Shown: piece after piece, positions 57,645-64,000 of the stretch
Position numbering within the stretch: the first letter of the stretch is position 1
How the letters are laid out: the number at the start of each line of letters is the position of its first letter
DNA from: Cyrtodaria siliqua
Taxonomy: Eukaryota; Mollusca; Bivalvia; Adapedonta; Hiatellidae
Assembly (NCBI GenBank): GCA_037043455.1
Contig: JAWPHD010003069.1
Span: 62,001-126,000 of the forward strand
Direction: 5' to 3'
Length of the DNA: 64,000 nucleotides
Translations under genes and position numbers: made by a program
Notes under the pieces: generated by a model
What the model saw: the letters and a program-made list of their open reading frames with translations, nothing else
What the model was told of the DNA's origin: nothing
The model's database searches: none

Positions 57645-57896
57645 TACTCAGTTGCAAAAGAAAGTGTTCACTTTGAACATTTTACTTTACACTCTATCCT
57701 CTTTATCAAGCGACAGTCCCTTAATGATTCAACCTACTGAAGAACAAATGACAACATGATATTAGCAACGGAATGATAAAAACCTTGGTAACAAACATGA
57801 CATATTCATTTTGAAATTTGTCAATTTAATTCTAAAAAACTTTATGCAATTAAATCTAAACAAAACTCAGTGTACACTTTCTTTTGCAACTGAGTA
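57645..57896. mobile_element. 252 bp MITE, copy B
   Basis: Starts TACTCAGTTGCAAAAGAAAG and ends CTTTCTTTTGCAACTGAGTA (exact inverse). The same length as copy A at 41962-42213 with about 85-90% identity by eye, including CACTCTATCCTCTTTATCAA and AATGATTCAACCTA. Confidence 0.88.
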
Positions 57897-58102
57897 TAGT
57901 TATTTTGCATGACTGTTAATTAGACGGTTGTTGGTTCTAGACCCGAGAGTGGCAACTTTAATTTTTCCTGTCAATTATAATGCTACCTGTGTACAGATGC
58001 AATGTGCATTGCTCGATGTCTATAAAGTAAATGATGTCCTGCATTTTAAGTGCTTAAATACCTGATTTCTCCATGTGCTGGTGAGCATAAAATTACAAAG
58101 AC

Positions 58103-58628
58103 AAAAGGGTTGTTGCACTATTCTGTAACTAGTTCATTTAAAAGGGGCTTTAAAAACCATGGAAAAAGTTTAAGAATCATCAAAATATCATAAAAATTAC
58201 AGGAGATATGATCTTTTAAACATTTGCAAAAATTCTCAAACAGAGGCAGCCATCTTGTATTGATGACATCATCGTGCCTTTTTACCATTTATTGCATATT
58301 GTTAAATTTCATTTAAAACAAAGAATATCACTGCAAATACATGTAAATCGTAAAAAGAGCATATACAGTATAAATATTTTACTTTGTATTTATAATTCAA
58401 TACATTTATTTGCTTTAAACGCTATTTATTATCTATTTTCCATATATGGAAAAAGACGCAATGACGTCATCATTCAAAGATGGCTGCCTCCATTGGAGTC
58501 TTTTTGCACATTTTCAAAAGGTCATATCTCGTATATTTTTTAAGATTTTTTGATAATTCTTTCAGCTTTTTCAACGGTTTTAAAGCAATTTTAAATGCAA
58601 CTAGTTAGTGCAACATCCCCTTTAAAGA
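58103..58628. mobile_element. foldback element with ~180 bp imperfect inverted arms
   Basis: The left arm (GGGTTGTTGCACTA, ACTAGTTCATTTAAAA, GGCAGCCATCTTGTATTGAT, GACATCATCGTGCC) is mirrored by the right arm (GCAATGACGTCATC, AAAGATGGCTGCCTCC, TTAAATGCAACTAGTTAGTG, CAACATCCCC). The loop between them is about 165 bp. A related end (TTAAAGGGGTTTACGCACTA) starts at 63932. Confidence 0.8.
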
Positions 58629-58984
58629 GGCATGCTATATAAGTAGAGTGTCTACTTTAATAAGTTTTTGACATCAAGATATTTGTGATAGTGTTTCTAC
58701 AAAATTTAGATTTCAAATATGTTTATAACTGTAGCTTTTTGGAGATTTTGTCATTTATTGTGAGAGTTTCTTCTGTTTTTTTCACAAAAGATGTGACGCT
58801 ATTTATACATTAAATAAACTATATTTAACTCAGCCGGCCTATGTCAACTTTGCAAATCCATGGTATCTGAAAAGTTAATGCAGTGGGTCTCTTGCAAAAG
58901 TTGACCAACCTTAATAACTACTGTTTGTGTACATGTCTGGTTTGAACCAAGCCACACTTACATGGTTCTGCAGTATCACCTATA
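58629..58984. other. intron of minus-strand gene
   Basis: No recognised feature. Confidence 0.4.
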
Positions 58985-61490
58985 TCACTGCTTACATGTT
59001 CGGCCAGAATTAGACCACCAGTAAGCTTTTGCAGCATTTTAATCCGTAAGCTTTTGCAGCATTTTAATCCAAGTTTGCCTAGAACCAGGTCAAATTAACC
59101 CATGTTTAAACACCTGGTTAAAACCAGACTACACTAACTACAGTATAGTTTTGCAGTATTATCTGTATCCATGGTTTCATGTCTCGATAGAACCAGACTT
59201 ATTAGACTTATTAGGCAATCTTATCTACAGTATGGCTCTGCAGCATTTTAATTCAAGTTAACATATCCGGTTAAAACTAACCCAGATTTACCAACAGTAT
59301 GGTTCTGCAGCATTGTAGTTAACATATCTGGTTAAATCTAACCCAGACATACCGACAGTATGGTTCTGCAGCAATTTAATTCAAGTTAACATATCTGGTT
59401 AAATCTAACCCAGACATACCGACAGTATGGTTCTGCAGCAATTTAATTCAAGTTGACATATCTGGTTAAATCTACCCAGACTTACTGACAGTATGGTTCG
59501 GCAGCATTTAATTCAAGTAAACATATCTGGTTAAATCTAACCCAGACTTATCGACAGTATGGTTCTGCAGCATTTAATTCAAGTAAACATATCTGGTTAA
59601 ATCTAACCCAGACTTACCGACAGTATGGTTCTGCAGCATTTTAATTCAAGTTAACATATCTGGTTAAATCTAACCCAGACTTACTGACAGTATGGTTCTG
59701 CAGCATTTTAATTCAAGTTAACATATCTGGTTAAATCTAACCCAGACTTACCGACAGTATGGTTCTGCAGCAATTTAATTCAAGTTAACATATATGGTTC
59801 AATTTAACCTAGACTTACCGACAGTATGGTTCTGCAGCAATTTAATTCAAGTTGACATATCTGGTTAAATCTAACCCAGACTTACCGACAGTATGGTTCT
59901 GCAGCATTTTAATTCAAGTTGACATATCTGGTTAAATCTAATCCAGACTTACCGACAGTAGGTTCTGCAGCATTTTAATTCAAGTTAACATATCTGGTAA
60001 AATCTAACCCAGACTTACCGACAGTATGGTTCTGCAGCATTGTAGTTAACATATCTGGTTAAATCTAACCCAGACTTACCGACAGTATGGTTCTGCAGCA
60101 ATTTAATTCAAGTTAACATATCTGGTTAAATCTAACCCAGACTTACCGACGGTATGGTTCTGCAGCATTGTAGTTAACATATCTGGTTAAATCTAACCCA
60201 GACTTACCGACAGTATGGTTCTGCAGCATTTTAATTCAAGTTAACATATCTGGTTAAATCTAACCCAGACTTACCGACAGTATGGTTCTGCAGCAATTTA
60301 ATTCAAGTTAACATATCTGGTTAAATCTAACCCAGACTTACCGACAGTATGGTTCTGAAGCAATTTAATTCAAGTTAACATATCTGGTTAAATCTAACCC
60401 AGACTTACTGACAGTATGGTTCTGCAGCAATTTAATTCAAGTTAACATATCTGGTTAAATCTAACCCAGACTTACCGACAGTATGGTTCTGCAGCAATTT
60501 AATTCAAGTTAACATATCTGGTTAAATCTAACCCAGACTTACTGACAGTATGGTTCTGCAGCAATTTAATTCAAGTTAACATATCTGGTTAAATCTAACC
60601 CAGACTTACCGACAGTATGGTTCTGCAGCATTTTAATTCAAGTTAACATATCTGGTTAAATCTAACCCAGACTTACCGACAGTATGGTTCTGCAGCAATT
60701 TAATTCAAGTTAACATATCTGGTTAAATCTAACCCAGACTTACCGACAGTATGGTTCTGCAGCAATTTAATTCAAGTTAACATATCTGGTTAAATCTAAC
60801 CCAGACTTACCGACATTATGGTTCTGCAGCATTTAATTCCAATTAAACATATCTGGTAAAATCTAACCCAGACTTACTGACAGTATGGTTCTGCAGCAAT
60901 TTAATTCAAGTTGACATATCTGGATAAATCTAACCCAGACTTACCGACAGTATGGTTCTGCAGCATTTTAATTCAAATTAACATATCTGGTTAAATCTAA
61001 CCCAGACTTACCGACAGTATGGTTCTGCAGCAATTTTATTCAATTTAACATATCTGGTAAAATCTAACCCAGACTTACCGACAGTATGGTTCTGCAGCAT
61101 TTTAATTCAAGTTAACATATCTGGTTAAATGTAACCCAGACTTAACGACAGTATGGTTCTGCAGCTTTTTAATTCAAGTTAACATATCTGGTTAAATCTA
61201 ACCCAGACTTACCGACAGTATGGTTCTGCAGCATTGTAGTTAACATATCTGGTTAAATCTAACCCAGACTTATCGACAGTATGGTTCTGCAGCATTTTAA
61301 TTCAAGTTAACATATCTGGTTAAATGTAACCCAGACTTAACGACAGTATGGTTCTGCAGCTTTTTAATTCAAGTTAACATATATGGTTAAATCTAACCCA
61401 GACTTACTGACAGTATGGTTCTGCAGCATTGTAGTTAACATATCTGGTTAAATCTAACCCAGACTTATCGACAGTATGGTTCTGCAGCAA
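58985..61490. repeat. 67 bp minisatellite built from a minus-strand donor
   Basis: About 38 copies of CAGACTTACCGACAGTATGG, TTCTGCAGCAATTTAATTCA, AGTTAACATATCTGGTTAAA, TCTAACC; a shorter variant has CATTGTAGTTAACAT. On the minus strand each unit reads GCTGCAGAACCATACTGTCG|GTAAGTCTGGG: the last 20 bases of exon 61473-61616 plus a consensus donor. The left end (58985-59250) is strongly decayed, and copies become uniform towards the exon. Confidence 0.95.
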
Positions 61491-61616
61491 TATCAATATC
61501 CACGATAACATGTCCAGCTAGAACTAGACCAAACTGTTCCAGGGCTTCAATACAAGATGCTGTGCGAGGGTCACCCAACAAGGTAGATAAAAAAAAATTC
61601 AGTCTGGATTTCACAC
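61473..61616 (-). CDS. exon of unidentified minus-strand gene
   Basis: Acceptor CATATTTGTTCACAG. With G from exon 62831-62973 it reads GVKSRLNFFLSTLLGDPRTA, SCIEALEQFGLVLAGHVIVD, IDIAAEPY. Two donors are possible. CATACT|GTCGAT (end 61473) leaves one base and matches the phase of exon 55760-55951. The position used in all array units, TGTCG|GTAAGT (end 61469), reads TGTCG|ATAAGT here, with the +1 G changed to A, and would leave two bases. In-frame read-through meets TAA at once. No family recognised. Confidence 0.75.
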
Positions 61617-61689
61617 CTGTGAACAAATATGTGTGTGTATAACATTTGTGGGTATAATGTTCATGTGTATTTTTAAGGAATTAAATAGA

Positions 61690-62475
61690 ATGAAACGTCT
61701 AAGATGGCCTGAGGGAGCTCTAATTGTCAGCATGGCCCTTATAACAACAGAGAGGAAGTGACGTAAGTATTTTGTCTATTGGTTAACCAGATATCAATCG
61801 TCTTTTATTACCCTTTATAACAAACAAATTTGTCCCACAAACATTTTATCACCTTGACCAGTAACCTTGAAATTTTAAACAAGAAATTTGTATTCCTACC
61901 AAGTTTTATGAAAATCAAAAGAGTTGAGTGCAAACTCTTTACACTTGAAAATCTTCAAAGTCCTATAACTCTGCCAAAATTATAAAGCCAGAATGTCCTG
62001 ACAATAATGTACAACTAGACATCATACTGATATTTTCTACCATGTTTCATAAAAATTGAATGAAAATTGTGGGAGTTTTTAGTGGAAACACTTTATGCTT
62101 GATAATTTACAAACTCCCATATCTCTGCCAAAAATCATTCAACCTGAACGTCCTGAAAATATGTGCTTTAAGACATCAATCATACTGTTAATCAAGTTTC
62201 ATGAAAACTGGAAGGAAAATGTAAGGAAGAGTTGAGTGGAAATGCTTTGCATTTGAAAACTTGTAACTCTGCCAAAAGTCATTCCACCAGAACAATGACA
62301 ATATGCACTACTAGATACTGTACTGATACTTCATACTAAGTTTCACGAAAATCAGATGAAAAATGTATGAGGAGTTGAGCAGATAGGAAAAGTGGTCGGA
62401 TTGATGGACATACAGATGGACGGATGGACAAGGCAACAACTATATGATCCTCAGGAAATTTCGGGGAGTATAATA
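61690..62475. repeat. dispersed repeat, ~150 bp internal units
   Basis: The edge is AAGATGGCCTGAGGGAGCTC, TAATTGTCAGCATGGCCC. Three units follow with ATCTCTGCCAAAA(G/T)TCATTC, GACAATATGCACTACTAGA-like and AAGTTTCATGAAAACTGGA. It ends GGACATACAGATGGACGGAT, GGACAAGGCAACAACTATA and AAATTTCGGGGAGTATAATA. Confidence 0.7.
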
Positions 62476-62830
62476 AAACATGATTTTTTTTTTGGGATGA
62501 TTTATGGAAAGTAATGTATGTTTTTCAAACTCGTCCAAAATCTTATTGTTTTACACAGTACTAAATATGGCACAAGCATTGTTTTATTTCAAACTTAATA
62601 TGGTGCATGCAGTTTACATGCAGCAATACAGTCATACAGTTTTCCATTTCATGTTTAGCTAGATGTTCCGACAATACACTATACCGTTCCAAAATGTTTG
62701 TCTAGACTCAACTTGTATTGGTTTTTAAATTTTGTGAGTTTGTGCATCTGTAGTGGTTATGTCCTTAGGCCGTGTCTGAGTTGCACGTCAGGTTCATATT
62801 TCAATCTAAATTAATCGAAGTTTAAAATAC
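62476..62830. other. intron of minus-strand gene
   Basis: No recognised feature. Confidence 0.4.
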
Positions 62831-62973
62831 CTTCTATAAATAATGGTTGACAACCTTCCTCTAAGATGGTGTTGAACTTCTTCGAGTCAAACATCAGATT
62901 GAGCAGACGGTCAAATGGGTTCTTTGACCAGATGATCTTTTCCCTCACACATTTCAGTAGGTCAGCTCCTATG
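62831..62973 (-). CDS. exon of unidentified minus-strand gene (most 5' in window)
   Basis: Acceptor ACCTATTTATTTTTAG; donor TATAGAAG|GTATTTTA. The 143 nt exon reads IGADLLKCVREKIIWSKNPF, DRLLNLMFDSKKFNTILEEG, CQPLFIE in the open frame, entering with two carried bases and leaving G. It looks like helical-repeat protein. With exons 61616-61473, 55951-55760, 54862-54754 and 53522-53419 it makes a chain of about 230 residues; no known family was recognised, and the 5' exons lie beyond the window. Confidence 0.78.
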
Positions 62974-63009
62974 CTAAAAATAAATAGGTAACTTGTGTAG
63001 AATTACCTA

Positions 63010-63930
63010 ACTTGAGTATTAAAAAAATCCAGTATTACCTTACTTGAGTATTTTACCCAACTTGAGTATTAACTAACTTGGGTATAAACCAACTTGAGAA
63101 TTACCTAACTTGAGTATTAACCAGGTTGAGAATTACCTAATTTGAGTATTAACCAGGTTGAGTATTAACTAACTCCAGTATTGACTAACTTGAGTAGCAC
63201 CTAGCTTGAGTATAAACCAACTCCAGTATTACCTAACTTGAGTATTAACCAGGTTGAGTATTAACTAACTCCAGTATTACCTAACTTAAGTATTAACCAG
63301 GTTGAGTATTAACTAACTCCAGTATTGACTAACTTGAGTAGCACCTAGCTTGAGTATAAACCAACTCCAGTATTATCTAACTTGAGTATTTTACCCAATT
63401 TGAGTATTTACTAACTCCAGTATTGACTAACTTGAGTATTACCTAACTAACATATCAACTAAGTCCAGTATTATTAACTCAAGTATTACATAACTTGAGT
63501 ATTTAAACTAACTTAAGTATTAACTAATCTGAGTATTAATTACCACAAGTATTACCTGACTTGCATATTAATTAACTCAAGTATTAATTAACTTAATGAT
63601 TAGCTTACTTGAGTATAAACTAACTTCAGTATTACCTAACTTGAGTATTAACCAGGTTGAGTATTAACTAACTCCAATATTACCTAACTTGAGTAGTACC
63701 TAGCTTGAGTGTAAAGCAACTCCAGTATTACCTAACTTGAGTAGTACATAGCTTGAGTGTAAAGCAACTCCAGTATTACCTAACTTGAGTATTAACCAGG
63801 TTGAGTATTAACTAACTCCAATATTACCTAACTTGAGTAGTACCTAGCTTGAATGTAAAGCAACTCCAGTATTACCTAACTTGAGTATTAATTAACTTGA
63901 GTATTTTACCCAACTTGAGTATTAACTAAC
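63010..63930. repeat. ~16 bp minisatellite with higher-order blocks
   Basis: Degenerate units TAACTTGAGTATTA(C/A)C alternate with CAGGTTGAGTATTAAC and AACTCCAGTATTACC. Blocks of about 64 bp (CCAGGTTGAGTATTAACTAA, CTCCAGTATTACCTAACTTG) recur at about 63121, 63247, 63296, 63648 and 63795. On the minus strand, units read TTAG|GTAATACTGG, donor-like, but no exon is seen at either edge. Confidence 0.88.
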
Positions 63931-63931
63931 T

Positions 63932-64000
63932 TAAAGGGGTTTACGCACTATTTTAAAACAATGTTTATTTTAAAGGGCTCTGATAAACTTGAAAAAAGCT
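63932..64000. mobile_element. end of a MITE cut by the window edge
   Basis: TTAAAGGGGTTTACGCACTA resembles the end of the foldback element at 58103-58628. The rest lies outside the window. Confidence 0.4.

Overview
This is an AT-rich piece of an animal nuclear genome, most likely a bivalve mollusc. The evidence is a RING-less B-box/coiled-coil/beta-propeller TRIM-like gene of the kind expanded in bivalves, an SRA1 orthologue, a Ngaro-type tyrosine-recombinase retrotransposon, a mariner, tRNA-derived SINEs, several MITE families and very abundant minisatellites. Exons are short and separated by long repeat-filled introns. The species assignment is inference; the gene identities come from motifs and from splice-phase matching.

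Layout. At the left end are the last three exons of SRA1 on the + strand (401-509, 6752-6822, 10070-10429). From 10.4 to 20 kb there are only transposons and minisatellites. Between 20.4 and 22.9 kb lie three phase-matched exons, and perhaps a fourth, of an unidentified minus-strand gene. From 27.6 to 45.4 kb is a two-exon TRIM-like gene on the + strand (27634-27977 joined to 44020-45406, 576 codons). Its 16 kb intron holds a decayed Ngaro element, four dispersed-repeat blocks and MITEs. A dead mariner with near-perfect inverted repeats sits at 45829-47168. From 50.9 to 63 kb are exons of a minus-strand gene (62973-62831, 61616-61473, 55951-55760, 54862-54754, 53522-53419, perhaps 51025-50934). 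They may belong to the same gene as the 20-23 kb exons, in which case the TRIM gene would be nested inside it.

The most unusual pattern is that the large minisatellite arrays are not placed at random. At least five start or end exactly at a splice site of a neighbouring exon, and the repeat unit contains that site: the SRA1 exon 2 donor (53 bp unit including the last 22 exon bases), the TRIM intron donor, the TRIM intron acceptor (38 bp unit), and the donors of minus-strand exons ending at 53419 (46 bp unit) and about 61470 (67 bp unit with GTAAGT). A sixth (50934, 32 bp) and a seventh (15-17 kb, 49 bp, GTAAGG) are weaker. The introns therefore carry tens of decoy copies of their own splice sites. 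I know of no standard name for this; it is the item to test first.

The genes shown do not form a pathway. SRA1 is an RNA/protein co-regulator, the TRIM-like protein is a probable cytoplasmic B-box scaffold, and the minus-strand gene product is unrecognised. The rest of the DNA is mobile or repetitive.
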